Source of the DNA: Ruminococcus_C sp963590855
Lineage (GTDB): Bacteria; Bacillota; Clostridia; Oscillospirales; Ruminococcaceae
DNA: 64,000 nt
Direction of reading: 5' to 3'
Assembly (NCBI GenBank): GCA_963590855.1
Contig: CAVAQT010000003.1
Location: 1 to 64,000 of the forward strand
Below the pieces are notes generated by a model. It was not told the DNA's origin, searched no databases, and was given only the letters and a program-made list of their open reading frames with translations. Positions within the stretch are counted from its first letter, which is position 1. Each line of letters starts with the position of its first letter. Positions 27,115-35,806 of this stretch are shown here, piece by piece. The translations under genes were made by a program, and so were the position numbers.

Positions 27115-27263
27115 CAGCAGACCGGTATCCCGGCTTCGGTTCAACGCGTTCCATGCGCCTTCCCGGAACAGATCGTTCCAGTAGCATCTGCATGGCGCTC
27201 CCCGACACGGTAGCGGAACTGTGCAGGATTCTCACCTGCTTCCCTGACATCTGCTGCCAATTG
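27115..27263 (-). ncRNA. Cobalamin riboswitch aptamer
   Basis: Read on the minus strand, the conserved B12-box elements occur in order: GGGAAGCAGGTGAGAATCC, then ACAGTTCCGCTACCGTG, then GAAGCCGGGATACC. The closing helix CAGCAGA/TCTGCTG brackets them. A promoter lies just upstream. Downstream, two hairpins (27024-27053 with a T run, and 26969-26996) form the expression platform. It should lower expression of the cobC-hem-cbiMNQO-cobA operon when cobalamin is plentiful. Confidence 0.92.
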
Positions 27264-27300
27264 TTCAGTAAAAAGAGTCCTCTGAGAGAACCCTTTTACT

Positions 27301-27329
27301 ACTATACCATATTTTTTGTCAATTGGCAA
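27301..27329 (-). promoter_or_regulatory. Promoter of the riboswitch operon
   Basis: On the minus strand, TTGCCA and TATAGT are separated by 17 bases. An imperfect hairpin (27268-27300) lies at the transcript 5' end just before the aptamer. Confidence 0.65.
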
Positions 27330-27338
27330 GCCTTTTTG

Positions 27339-27368
27339 CAAAAAAAGCAGCCCATCACAGACTGCTTT
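27339..27368 (-). terminator. Terminator after cbiC
   Basis: On the minus strand, AAGCAG, an eleven-base loop and CTGCTT are followed by seven or more T residues. It lies about 65 bases after the cbiC stop and ends cobalamin operon 1. Confidence 0.7.
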
Positions 27369-27430
27369 ACAAAATAGACTTAAATTGTAGGCATTGTACC
27401 AAAGTGTAAGATATGAAACAGGTTTTAGAT

Positions 27431-28060
27431 TCACCGGTACAACTGATACAGCAGGGCATTACAGATCGCCGCCGCCACATTGCTGCCGCCCTTTCTGCCC
27501 TTTGCCACGATATAAGGCACTTTATCCTGCGCCAGGATCAGTTCCTTTGCCTCAACCACGTTGACAAATCCCACCGGTACACCGATAATCAGCTTCGGCA
27601 GGAGTTTCTCCTCCTGAATCAGTTCGTCCAGCCGCATCAGGGCTGTCGGCGCATTCCCCACTGCAAAGATCAGGTCTTTCTCCAGACGGCACGCCTTTTC
27701 CATGGAAACCGCCGCACGCGTTACGCCGCGCGCCTTTGCCTCTGCTGCAACATCCGCATCGGACATAAAGCAATGCGCTTCACCGCCCAGTTGATGCAGA
27801 GAGCGTTTGTTGATGCCGGAAAGCGCCATATTGGTGTCTGTGACAATGTGTGCGCCGTGCCGCAGCGCATCCAATGCCAGTGCCGCCGCATTTGGTGAAA
27901 ATCGAAGATTCTCCACATAGTCAAAATCAGCGGTAGTGTGGATCACGCGCTTGAGAATGCTGCGCTCCGGTTCCGGCAGTGCAACGCCCAGAAGATTTTC
28001 TTCAATGATCGCCATGCTTCTCGCTTCAATATCCATCGGCTTCTGATATGCTGTCTCCAT
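27431..28060 (-). CDS. cbiC: Cobalt-precorrin-8 methylmutase CbiC
   Basis: CbiC moves the C11 methyl group to C12, giving cobyrinic acid. The 209-residue protein has the early KRVIHTTADFDYVENLRFS segment, whose His is the catalytic acid, then IVTDTNMALSGINK and the C-terminal AKGRKGGSNVAAAICNALLY. The ATG at 28060 follows AAAGGAG and overlaps the cbiJ stop by one base. It is the last gene of operon 1. Confidence 0.95.
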   Translation of the reverse strand: METAYQKPMDIEARSMAIIEENLLGVALPEPERSILKRVIHTTADFDYVENLRFSPNAAALALDALRHGAHIVTDTNMALSGINKRSLHQLGGEAHCFMSDADVAAEAKARGVTRAAVSMEKACRLEKDLIFAVGNAPTALMRLDELIQEEKLLPKLIIGVPVGFVNVVEAKELILAQDKVPYIVAKGRKGGSNVAAAICNALLYQLYR

Positions 28061-28800
28061 CAAAAACTCCTTTCTATGGCCCGCAGGATCTCCGGAATGG
28101 ATGCCGTTTTTTCTTCCGGCGCTCCGATCAGCACCACCGGGATCTGCATTTGTTCCGCTGCTGCAATTTTTTCTGCCACGCCGCCGCGCTTTCCGCTGTC
28201 CTTTGTAACCAAAACGCCAATGTGATGCTGCCGCAGCAGTGCGAAAGTGTCTGCTTGTGAAAACGGCGGCATGGCATAGATCAGGTGAGATGCTGCGCCT
28301 GCCGCAGCTTTCCGGGAATCCGGCGTATCCAGAATGCGTGCCCAACAGCGCACCGCAAGTCCCGGAACAGCCGCTTCATAGTACAAAAGGGTGTTCACTC
28401 CGGTGGTCAGCAGCACATTGCCGGAAGTTTCTGCCAAATATGACGCTGCTGCCTCTTTAGAAGGAACGCGGACGATTTTGTCATATGCATATGTCATGGG
28501 CTGCCGTCCCAGCCGAAAATACGGCAGTTGCAGTTCCCGGCAGACCTGCCGCACTGTTGCCGTGACCTCTTGTGCAAAGGGATGTGACGCATCTGCCACG
28601 GCATCCATTTCTGCCAGCGCCTGCCGAAATCCGTCTGCATCCAGACGCCCCACATGTACCTGGCAGTGCTGTCCCTGCAAAATTTCTTTTCCGTATGCAG
28701 TGGCGGTGAATGCAGTCACAAGATACGCTTCCGGCATGGCAGCGATCAGCTCAGTCGCTTCACTGGTTCCGGCAATCACCGCGATACGCAGCGGCTTCAT
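28060..28800 (-). CDS. cbiJ: Cobalt-precorrin-6A reductase CbiJ/CobK
   Basis: The NADPH-dependent reductase acts on the macrocycle of cobalt-precorrin-6A. The 246-residue protein begins RIAVIAGTSEATELI and contains DASHPFAQEVTATVRQVCRE near 83, the family signature, with VTKDSGKRGGVAEK near 200. Its ATG at 28800 overlaps the cbiH stop (ATGA). Confidence 0.92.
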   Translation of the reverse strand: MKPLRIAVIAGTSEATELIAAMPEAYLVTAFTATAYGKEILQGQHCQVHVGRLDADGFRQALAEMDAVADASHPFAQEVTATVRQVCRELQLPYFRLGRQPMTYAYDKIVRVPSKEAAASYLAETSGNVLLTTGVNTLLYYEAAVPGLAVRCWARILDTPDSRKAAAGAASHLIYAMPPFSQADTFALLRQHHIGVLVTKDSGKRGGVAEKIAAAEQMQIPVVLIGAPEEKTASIPEILRAIERSF

Positions 28801-29549
28801 CCTTCTTTCTCCCCTTGAATGCAGTAGCCCCGGGGCGTAATCATTTTTCCATGCTGTACATAGGTCTGAGAGTTGCCGATCAGCACAACACAAAACATAT
28901 CCACCGGCTCTTCCGGCAGTCGTTCCAGAGTTGTGATCCAGGCTTTTTCGTCCGCGCGGCCGGCATTCCGCACGATCCCCACTGGCGTCTCCGGTGCACG
29001 ATGCTGCCGGATCAGTGCCGCTGCTTTCGCCAGATATTCCGTCCGGGAGCGGGACTTCGGATTGTACAGACAGATCACGAAGTCTGCTTCTGCCGCCAGA
29101 GAGACCCGGCCCCAGATCAGCTCCAACGGCGTCATGCAGTCGCTGAGACTGATGACAGCAAAATCATGCATCAGCGGTGCACCCAGAACTGCCGATGCCG
29201 CGCTTGCCGCCGTTACGCCCGGAACAGCAGTAACTTCCACATCCGCCTGCATTTCTGCGGCGATCTCCAACAAAACACCTGCCATGCCGTAAATGCCGCT
29301 GTCGCCGCTGGAAACCAGCGCTACCGTCTTTCCGGCGAGTGCTTCCTCCACTGCTGCACGGCAGCGGTCGGTTTCTTTTCGCATGGGCGTAGAAAAATAG
29401 TGCAGTTCCGGAAATTGTTCCTCCAAAAGCCGGATATAGGTCGTATATCCCACTACCAGATCTGCCCCGGTAATGGCATCTATCGCCTGCTGTGTCATGT
29501 AAAGGCGGTCACCCGGGCCAAATCCGACAACATAAATATGCGGTTTCAT
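28797..29549 (-). CDS. cbiH: Cobalt-precorrin-3B C17-methyltransferase CbiH
   Basis: CbiH methylates C17 and drives ring contraction. The 250-residue SAM enzyme starts with IYVVGFGPGDRLYMT and has VVGYTTY near 34, SSGDSGIYGMAG near 81 and VTAVPGVTAASAASA near 107, the CobJ/CbiH pattern. The ATG at 29549 overlaps the cbiG stop by four bases. Confidence 0.93.
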   Translation of the reverse strand: MKPHIYVVGFGPGDRLYMTQQAIDAITGADLVVGYTTYIRLLEEQFPELHYFSTPMRKETDRCRAAVEEALAGKTVALVSSGDSGIYGMAGVLLEIAAEMQADVEVTAVPGVTAASAASAVLGAPLMHDFAVISLSDCMTPLELIWGRVSLAAEADFVICLYNPKSRSRTEYLAKAAALIRQHRAPETPVGIVRNAGRADEKAWITTLERLPEEPVDMFCVVLIGNSQTYVQHGKMITPRGYCIQGEKEG

Positions 29550-30556
29550 TCTGTTTTCTCCTCCCATTGCAGTTCCGGCAGCATTTGCCGGCAGGCGGCA
29601 AATGTCACTCCGCTGTATTTTACCTTTCCGGTCAGCACCTCACCGCAGCCGGATGCCAGGTAGGCACACGCCTCTGACACGGAGGGCAGTCCTGTGATCT
29701 GCTGAACAAATGCAGATGCTTCAAAAGGATATGTGCACGCCTGAATGGCATCATCCGAAACGATCTCCAGCGGCAGATCGTACTTCTTACATAAGGCGCG
29801 TATTGCCGGTTCGTTTTGTTTCAGGCCGATGGTTGCCAATTTCGAGACGGACAGCAGCGCCAGGCGGTGTCCCTCCAGAAATGTGAAAAAACACCGTTCC
29901 AGATGCTCCGGGGCAATATTCCGCTTACAGCCAACTCCCAGCACCAGACTCTTCGGCCGCAGCAGCAGCGTATGCTTTGCCTTACCTGCCGTCATACGAT
30001 CGGTGATCTGAACAGCACAGGGCAGCGACGGGGAATGCTCCAGCCGAATCAATTCCGGAAGCGCATCCTGTGCAACCGGAAAATCCGTGCAAAGAGAAAC
30101 TGCATCGCCTGCTACCAATGCGCCGCTGATGTATTTCAGCACGTTCAGATTTTCAATGACAAGATGATTTTGTTTGGCAAACAGATCAAATGCCGGGACA
30201 TTTTCGACATCCGTAGCAGTGGTAATTACAGCTTCACCGCCCAGATAGGATGCAACCTCCCGTGCCAGTGCATTCGCACCGCCCAAATGACCGGACAGCA
30301 GACTGATGACATGCTTTCCCTGCTGATCCAGCACCAGAACTGCCGGATCAGATGCCTTAGATTTCAGCAGCGGCGCGATCATACGCACCGCAATGCCTGC
30401 TGCCATCACAAACACCAGTGCCTCTTCTGTACCAAAGGCTTCCTGCACCTGTTCTGCCAGGCCGCTTTTGGGTACAGTTCTGCCGCCAAAATGCTGCTGC
30501 AAGTGCTTTGCCAGCGCTTCTCCCTGCGGTGTCAGCCAGAAATACACGATTTTCAT
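29546..30556 (-). CDS. cbiG: Cobalt-precorrin-5A hydrolase CbiG
   Basis: CbiG opens the lactone ring of cobalt-precorrin-5A and releases acetaldehyde. The 336-residue protein has an N-terminal domain, the central VFVMAAGIAVRMIAPLL and VISLLSGHLGGANALA segments, and a C-terminal CbiG domain starting near 213 with LVLGVGCKRN. All three family parts are present. It overlaps its neighbours on both sides by four bases. Confidence 0.93.
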   Translation of the reverse strand: MKIVYFWLTPQGEALAKHLQQHFGGRTVPKSGLAEQVQEAFGTEEALVFVMAAGIAVRMIAPLLKSKASDPAVLVLDQQGKHVISLLSGHLGGANALAREVASYLGGEAVITTATDVENVPAFDLFAKQNHLVIENLNVLKYISGALVAGDAVSLCTDFPVAQDALPELIRLEHSPSLPCAVQITDRMTAGKAKHTLLLRPKSLVLGVGCKRNIAPEHLERCFFTFLEGHRLALLSVSKLATIGLKQNEPAIRALCKKYDLPLEIVSDDAIQACTYPFEASAFVQQITGLPSVSEACAYLASGCGEVLTGKVKYSGVTFAACRQMLPELQWEEKTE

Positions 30557-31308
30557 GCTTCTGTCCCCTGTCGAAATGCATGGGTAAACGTCTTGTCATA
30601 CAGCTTAGACAGCGCATAGACATCTCCCAGGAAATCACCGACAGTCACCAATGCAGTTTTGGTGATCCCGGCAGCCTTTACCTTTTCTGCAATATTCAAA
30701 AGCGTTCCCGTGACGATTTTTTCTTCCGGCCAGCTTGCCTTATACACAACAGCAACCGGCGTTGTCTCCGGATAGGCGGTACGCAGGCGTTCTGCCAGTT
30801 CTGCAATTCGTCCCACAGAGAGAAAGACGATCATCGTGGCACGATGCTTTGCCAATTCCTCGATCCGTTCCCGCGGCGGCACAGGCGTCCTCCCTTCCAT
30901 GCGCGTCAGGATCACGGTCTGTGTCACTTCAGGCAGGGTGTATTCCTTCTGCATGGCTGCCGCTGCCGCCAGAAAAGAGCTGACGCCGGGCACAACCTCG
31001 TGGGAAATTCCCAGTTCATCCAACGCATCCAGCTGTTCCCGAATGGCACCGTAGATCGAAGCGTCCCCGGTATGTACCCGAACGGTGGTCTTTCCCTGTT
31101 GTTCTGTCTCCTGCATCACTGCGAGAACCTCTTCCAGTGTCATGCCGGCACTGTCGTAGACACGGCAGGACGACTTCACATCCGCCAGAACTGCCGGATT
31201 CACCAATGAGCCGGCATAGATCACCGTATCTGCCTGATCGATCAGCCGTTTGCCCTTGATGGTCAGCAGTTCCGGATCTCCTGCGCCTGCACCTATAAAA
31301 TATACCAT
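30553..31308 (-). CDS. cbiF: Cobalt-precorrin-4 C11-methyltransferase CbiF
   Basis: The 251-residue SAM methyltransferase adds the C11 methyl group. It begins VYFIGAGAGDPELLTIKGK and contains VIYAGSLVNP near 34, HTGDASIYGA near 79 and VVPGVSSFLAAAAA near 102, a set typical of CbiF/CobM. Two bases separate it from cbiL. Confidence 0.95.
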   Translation of the reverse strand: MVYFIGAGAGDPELLTIKGKRLIDQADTVIYAGSLVNPAVLADVKSSCRVYDSAGMTLEEVLAVMQETEQQGKTTVRVHTGDASIYGAIREQLDALDELGISHEVVPGVSSFLAAAAAMQKEYTLPEVTQTVILTRMEGRTPVPPRERIEELAKHRATMIVFLSVGRIAELAERLRTAYPETTPVAVVYKASWPEEKIVTGTLLNIAEKVKAAGITKTALVTVGDFLGDVYALSKLYDKTFTHAFRQGTEA

Positions 31309-31309
31309 G

Positions 31310-32008
31310 TTATTTTCCTCCCCGCCGAATCAGCAATGTGGTAAAATAGGAATACGGTTCCAGTTCCGGTCTGCCAATGTATTCCGAAGCCATTCCCACA
31401 TCCCGAAGCATTGTCGTATGTTCCAGAAGCCCCTGTGCTTCCAACAGAGGCAGCAGCCAGGGCAGCGCTTTTCCGGCTTTCATAATCACCAGATTGTCTG
31501 CACGGCTCAGCGCCTGCTCCACTGCTTCTCTGGAAGCGACACCCGGCAGGATCTCCAGTGACTCTCCGTTTTCACAAAGGCTTTGCTGCGCCTTTGCCGC
31601 ACCGGAACAAAACGACGGCACGCCGGCAACGACCTGCACTGTGTAGCCCTGTTCTGCCAAAAGCTGACGCACATAGGATGCGGTGCTGTACACTGAGACA
31701 TCACCCAGCGTCACCATTGCCACCTGCTTTCCGGCATCCAGGGCGCTTGTGACCGGAAGAAGCATTCCATTCCGCAGCCGTTCCCGATAATCTGCGTGCG
31801 CCTTCATCGGAAACAGCAGTTCCAGCTTTTCGCCTCGCGAAAGGTCTGCCGCCTGTGCTGCAATGGCATATGCCGCCGAAGCACCGCCCGGTTTGGTAAT
31901 GGGTGCAATAATCACATCGGCCTGCTCCAATACCTGCTTGGCGCGAAGGGTCATATCCATAGGGTCTCCTGCTCCCACGCCTACTGCATAAAAGATTCCT
32001 TGTTCCAT
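31310..32008 (-). CDS. cbiL: Cobalt-precorrin-2 C20-methyltransferase CbiL
   Basis: The 232-residue SAM enzyme methylates C20 of cobalt-precorrin-2. It shows FYAVGVGAGDPMDMTLRAK at the N-terminus, VTLGDVSVYSTASY near 98 and VVAGVPSFCSGAAKA near 125. The C-terminal VIMKAGKALPWLLPLLE helix is also characteristic. Three bases separate it from cbiET. Confidence 0.93.
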   Translation of the reverse strand: MEQGIFYAVGVGAGDPMDMTLRAKQVLEQADVIIAPITKPGGASAAYAIAAQAADLSRGEKLELLFPMKAHADYRERLRNGMLLPVTSALDAGKQVAMVTLGDVSVYSTASYVRQLLAEQGYTVQVVAGVPSFCSGAAKAQQSLCENGESLEILPGVASREAVEQALSRADNLVIMKAGKALPWLLPLLEAQGLLEHTTMLRDVGMASEYIGRPELEPYSYFTTLLIRRGGK

Positions 32009-32011
32009 CCA

Positions 32012-33217
32012 TTACTCCTTTGTCATACACGAAAATAACAGCACCGGGTGGTTGCTGTCCAGCACATGATAGCTGCCCACTGCTTTTCCGCAGCTGACAG
32101 ACAGCTGCACCACTTCAAACTGCGGCAGTTTCTGCATCAGAGGGAACAGCTCTGCCTGTGTCTCCAATGTCACGGCACTCGCCACTAGCCGCACTGGTTT
32201 GTCCAGATCCAGCAGCGTATGCAGAATGACCTTTGCCGCACCACCGCTGCCGCCCAGAAAAACACAGTCCGGCTGCGGCAGCTTTTGCAGCTGTTCTTCT
32301 GCTCTGCCGGAGATAATCTGCAAATTTTTTGTCCCGAAAAGCTCCCGGTTTTTCTCTAGAATTTCCAGTGCCGCCGCCTTATACTCGACTGCATAAACAT
32401 TTCCGAAAGGACACATCCGGGCGCACTCGACGGAAACGCTTCCAGTTCCTGCGCCAATGTCCCACACCACAGCATCCGGGCGCAGCCGCAGCTTGGAAAG
32501 CACTACTGCGCGCACTTCCTCCTTGGTCATGGGTGACTGATTACGCAAAAAGGCACTGTCCGGCAATAAGCCCAGACGAGAGACTGGTCTCGGATGCGGA
32601 TTGCGCACTGCTGCAACACAAAGAGATGGATTTTCCAGCATTACAGCCTGTTCCGGCGTTCCGCGCCACAGATTCTGCGTAGGATAAGTGAGATCTGCTC
32701 CTATAAAAACTTCTGTTTCCGTCAAACCGTATGTCAGCAGTGCCTCGGCGATTTCCCGCGGGCCATGGTCTGCCGCACAGAAAAAGAAGGTTTCCGGATG
32801 CTCAGACACTGTATAGGCGATAGTTCCGGCAGAGTAATCCCTGCCATGAATGCTGAGGATCGCTGCCTGTTCCATGGTCAAGCCAAACGCTGCTCCCAAC
32901 AGTTGCAGAGAGCCAACGCCTGGGAGCACCTGCATCTCCAATGATGGAAAGCGGCAACGAATGGTACGGCAAAGGCTGTACAGCAGCGGATCGCCGGAGA
33001 CAACAATTCCCAGGCTTTCCTGTTCCAGACGTGCAGGCAGGCGTTCCAGAAGCGCAGAGATCTTTCCCATAGGTTCTGTTTTTTTGGCTTGCAGCAGCTG
33101 CAAAAACCGCGGCGATGCGATCACACAGTCCGCCGCTTCCAATGCTTTTTTTGCCGCCGGCAGCAGGTAGTCCGCTGTGCCGCTTCCGCCGCCTGCCAGG
33201 ATCAGTTTGTGCTGCAT
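32012..33217 (-). CDS. cbiET: Fused cobalt-precorrin-6B/7 methyltransferase and decarboxylase CbiET
   Basis: The 401-residue fusion methylates C5 and C15 and removes the C12 acetate carboxyl group. The CbiE half (about 1-205) starts LILAGGGSGTADYLLPAA and includes VSGDPLLYS. The CbiT half starts near 215 with MTKEEVRAVVLSKL, followed by the SAM motif WDIGAGTGSVSVE and FLGGSGG. The ATG at 33217 lies eight bases after AAAGGTG and overlaps the cbiD end by 16 bases. Confidence 0.93.
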   Translation of the reverse strand: MQHKLILAGGGSGTADYLLPAAKKALEAADCVIASPRFLQLLQAKKTEPMGKISALLERLPARLEQESLGIVVSGDPLLYSLCRTIRCRFPSLEMQVLPGVGSLQLLGAAFGLTMEQAAILSIHGRDYSAGTIAYTVSEHPETFFFCAADHGPREIAEALLTYGLTETEVFIGADLTYPTQNLWRGTPEQAVMLENPSLCVAAVRNPHPRPVSRLGLLPDSAFLRNQSPMTKEEVRAVVLSKLRLRPDAVVWDIGAGTGSVSVECARMCPFGNVYAVEYKAAALEILEKNRELFGTKNLQIISGRAEEQLQKLPQPDCVFLGGSGGAAKVILHTLLDLDKPVRLVASAVTLETQAELFPLMQKLPQFEVVQLSVSCGKAVGSYHVLDSNHPVLLFSCMTKE

Positions 33218-34293
33218 GATAACCACACCTTTCGGATTTGTTCTGTCTGCCGGCTTTCCGCCAGGATTTTATCGTTTTCATCGAGCAAAATCAAAGCAGT
33301 CTGCACCTTTCCGTGCGTCCGCCGATTGCAGTTTCCACAGACGCTTTCCGCGATACTCTGCCAGACCTGTCTGCCAAAGGGAAACGCTGCTAACCGCTCT
33401 GTCATCTCGCGTGTCGTGTTGCACTGATACAGCTGCCGCACTTGTTCCCTGTCTGCCCCGGCAAGCGCCGCGTGAGTGCAGATCACTTCGCGCTGTCCGC
33501 CGGCAGTATGACTGTGCAGATACATAATGTCTGCCGCCGGCTTCACCAGTTTTCCCGGTCTGCCGGCAAGCAGCACCTGTGTCATACCCATTTCCGCTGC
33601 ACAATCCAGCAGATATCCCAGATAATTGCTGCACAGCACAATGGCACCCGGATTCGGATACTGCCGTCTCAGCCAGGCTTCTCCGGCATATCCCGTCACA
33701 AAAGCACAGGCTGTGCCATATTCCGCCCGGCACATGGAAAGCTCCAGCGCCAGAGACTCCCGCACTGCCTCTTCACTCATGGGCCGCACAATACCAGTCG
33801 TCCCCAAAATGGAAATGCCGCCTGTGATGCCGAGCCGCCCGTTAAAGGTCTTTTGTGCGATCTCTGCGCCGTTTGGTACGGAAACCGTGACGATTGCACC
33901 CTTTGCACCGATCACGCTGCGCACCGCCTTTTCGATCATTTGCCGCGGCACCGGATTGATGGCAGGCTCTCCCACCGGAAGCTTCAGCCCCTTCCGCATA
34001 AGAATTCCCACACCGTCTCCGGCGCGAAACTCCACTGCACCATCCTGCGGCAGGATCTCCACGCAGGCGTTCACAAGGCAGCCATTTGTCTCATCCGGAT
34101 CATCTCCGCCATCCTTCACCACGCCGCAGGTATAAGCCGCGCCCTGCTGGATCGCCAGGCGCAGTGTTTTTCCTGCCGGGATTTCCAGTTCCACCCACTC
34201 GGGACACTTGCCGGAAGTCTGCCACAAGACCGACGCCAGGCTCGCCGCCGCCGCACAAGAGCCGGTGGTATACCCTTCACGCAGATGTTTCAT
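33202..34293 (-). CDS. cbiD: Cobalt-precorrin-5B C1-methyltransferase CbiD
   Basis: CbiD adds the C1 methyl group in the anaerobic pathway. The 363-residue protein starts with REGYTTGSCAAAASLAS and has VVKDGGDDPDETNG near 59, the family hallmark. GISILGTTGIVRPMSEEA near 161 and the HSHTAGGQREVICTHA-like segment also fit. Its presence confirms the cobalt-early route. It starts inside the cbiP end (17-base overlap). Confidence 0.95.
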   Translation of the reverse strand: MKHLREGYTTGSCAAAASLASVLWQTSGKCPEWVELEIPAGKTLRLAIQQGAAYTCGVVKDGGDDPDETNGCLVNACVEILPQDGAVEFRAGDGVGILMRKGLKLPVGEPAINPVPRQMIEKAVRSVIGAKGAIVTVSVPNGAEIAQKTFNGRLGITGGISILGTTGIVRPMSEEAVRESLALELSMCRAEYGTACAFVTGYAGEAWLRRQYPNPGAIVLCSNYLGYLLDCAAEMGMTQVLLAGRPGKLVKPAADIMYLHSHTAGGQREVICTHAALAGADREQVRQLYQCNTTREMTERLAAFPFGRQVWQSIAESVCGNCNRRTHGKVQTALILLDENDKILAESRQTEQIRKVWLSCSTN

Positions 34294-35806
34294 CTGTTTT
34301 CCCCCAATTGTTTATGATGGCGTAGATCTGACGCATGTCCAGATTTTCCCGGAGCAGTGCAGCCAGTTTCTCGTATTCCTGTTCCTTACGCGCCGCAAAG
34401 TCCAGTTCCGGCACGGCCGCAGCTGAAATGCCCTTTTTGTCCAGAAGCAGCTGCACTAGCTTTCCAGCAAACGCCGGCGCATCAAAAATGCCGTGGAGAT
34501 AAGTGCCGCAGACAGTGCCATCTATGCTGACGCAGCCGTCTGCCCTGCCGTCCTCCAGAACTGCAAAAGTTGTCCTGTTCCCGATGTACTGTGTCTCACC
34601 CATATGAATCTCATAGCCATCCAGCGAACAACCGGACAGCGGCTGCAGTATGCCCGGCAAGGAAACCGTTGCCCCGGAAATTCGAGTGCGCCGTTTCTGG
34701 GTACGGAACACGGTTTCCATATCCAATAAGCCTATTCCCCGAAGCGTGCCGCCGTCCTCAGTCACTTCCGGGTCAGAAAGAGATTTTCCGAGCATCTGGA
34801 AGCCGCCGCAGATGCCCATGAGAAATGTGCCTTTTTCATGACATTTCAGCAATTCAGCTTCCAGCCCGCTTTCCCGAAGCCACCGGAGATCTGCCATCGT
34901 ACTTTTTGTGCCCGGCAGAAGGATCACATCCGGCTGCTGCAATTCGCTGCGTTTTGTGACATAACGCACGGAAACTCCCGGAATCTGCGCCAATGCTTCA
35001 AAATCGGTAAAGTTGGAAATGCGCGAAAAGCGAATCACGGCGATATCCAGCACCGCACCGTCAGCGGCATTGCGCCGGGACAGCCGTTCTGAAAGACTGT
35101 CCTCATCGTCCAGTTCCAACGGAAGATACGGCACAACGCCCAATACCGGAATGCCGGTCAGTTCTTCCAACATGGTGAGGCCTGGTTTTAGAATCTCCAC
35201 ATCGCCCCGAAACTTATTGATGACAATACCGCGGATACGACGGCGTTCTGACGGGTCTAACAGCATGATCGTACCATACAGAGACGCAAACACACCGCCG
35301 CGATCAATATCTCCCACCAAAATTGCCGGAGAATCGGAGAGTTCCGCCATTCCCAGGTTGACGATATCCACTGCTTTCAGATTGATCTCCGACGGACTGC
35401 CGGCACCTTCCAGAACAATGATGTCATTTTCCGCAGCAAGCGCACGGTACGCTTTCAGAATATGCGGAATCAATTCCTGCTTTTTTGTATAGTATTCCTG
35501 TGCGCGCATCGTGCCGAAGATCTCGCCGTTCACGATGACCTGTGAGCCGCTTTCGCTGGTGGGCTTCAGCAAAATGGGATTCATGCGGACATCCGGTTCG
35601 ATGCCCGCTGCTTCTGCCTGCATCACCTGCGCGCGCCCCATTTCTTTGCCGTCCCGGGTCACATAGGAGTTCAGCGCCATATTCTGCGACTTAAACGGAG
35701 CTGTGCAAAAGCCGTCCTGCCGAAAGATCCGGCACAGTCCGGCAGTCACAAAACTTTTTCCGGCAGAGGACATTGTCCCCAGCACCATCAGTGATTTTGC
35801 TGCCAT
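34277..35806 (-). CDS. cbiP: Adenosylcobyric acid synthase CbiP/CobQ
   Basis: CbiP amidates four side chains of adenosylcobyrinic diamide with glutamine and ATP. The 509-residue protein has an N-terminal synthetase domain with MVLGTMSSAGKSFVTAGLCR and FKSQNMALNSYVT, and a C-terminal glutamine amidotransferase with nucleophile Cys in MGICGGFQMLG near 333. A His-Gly-x-Phe segment (TYLHGIFD) near 436 provides the second catalytic residue. Confidence 0.95.
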   Translation of the reverse strand: MAAKSLMVLGTMSSAGKSFVTAGLCRIFRQDGFCTAPFKSQNMALNSYVTRDGKEMGRAQVMQAEAAGIEPDVRMNPILLKPTSESGSQVIVNGEIFGTMRAQEYYTKKQELIPHILKAYRALAAENDIIVLEGAGSPSEINLKAVDIVNLGMAELSDSPAILVGDIDRGGVFASLYGTIMLLDPSERRRIRGIVINKFRGDVEILKPGLTMLEELTGIPVLGVVPYLPLELDDEDSLSERLSRRNAADGAVLDIAVIRFSRISNFTDFEALAQIPGVSVRYVTKRSELQQPDVILLPGTKSTMADLRWLRESGLEAELLKCHEKGTFLMGICGGFQMLGKSLSDPEVTEDGGTLRGIGLLDMETVFRTQKRRTRISGATVSLPGILQPLSGCSLDGYEIHMGETQYIGNRTTFAVLEDGRADGCVSIDGTVCGTYLHGIFDAPAFAGKLVQLLLDKKGISAAAVPELDFAARKEQEYEKLAALLRENLDMRQIYAIINNWGKTDETSA

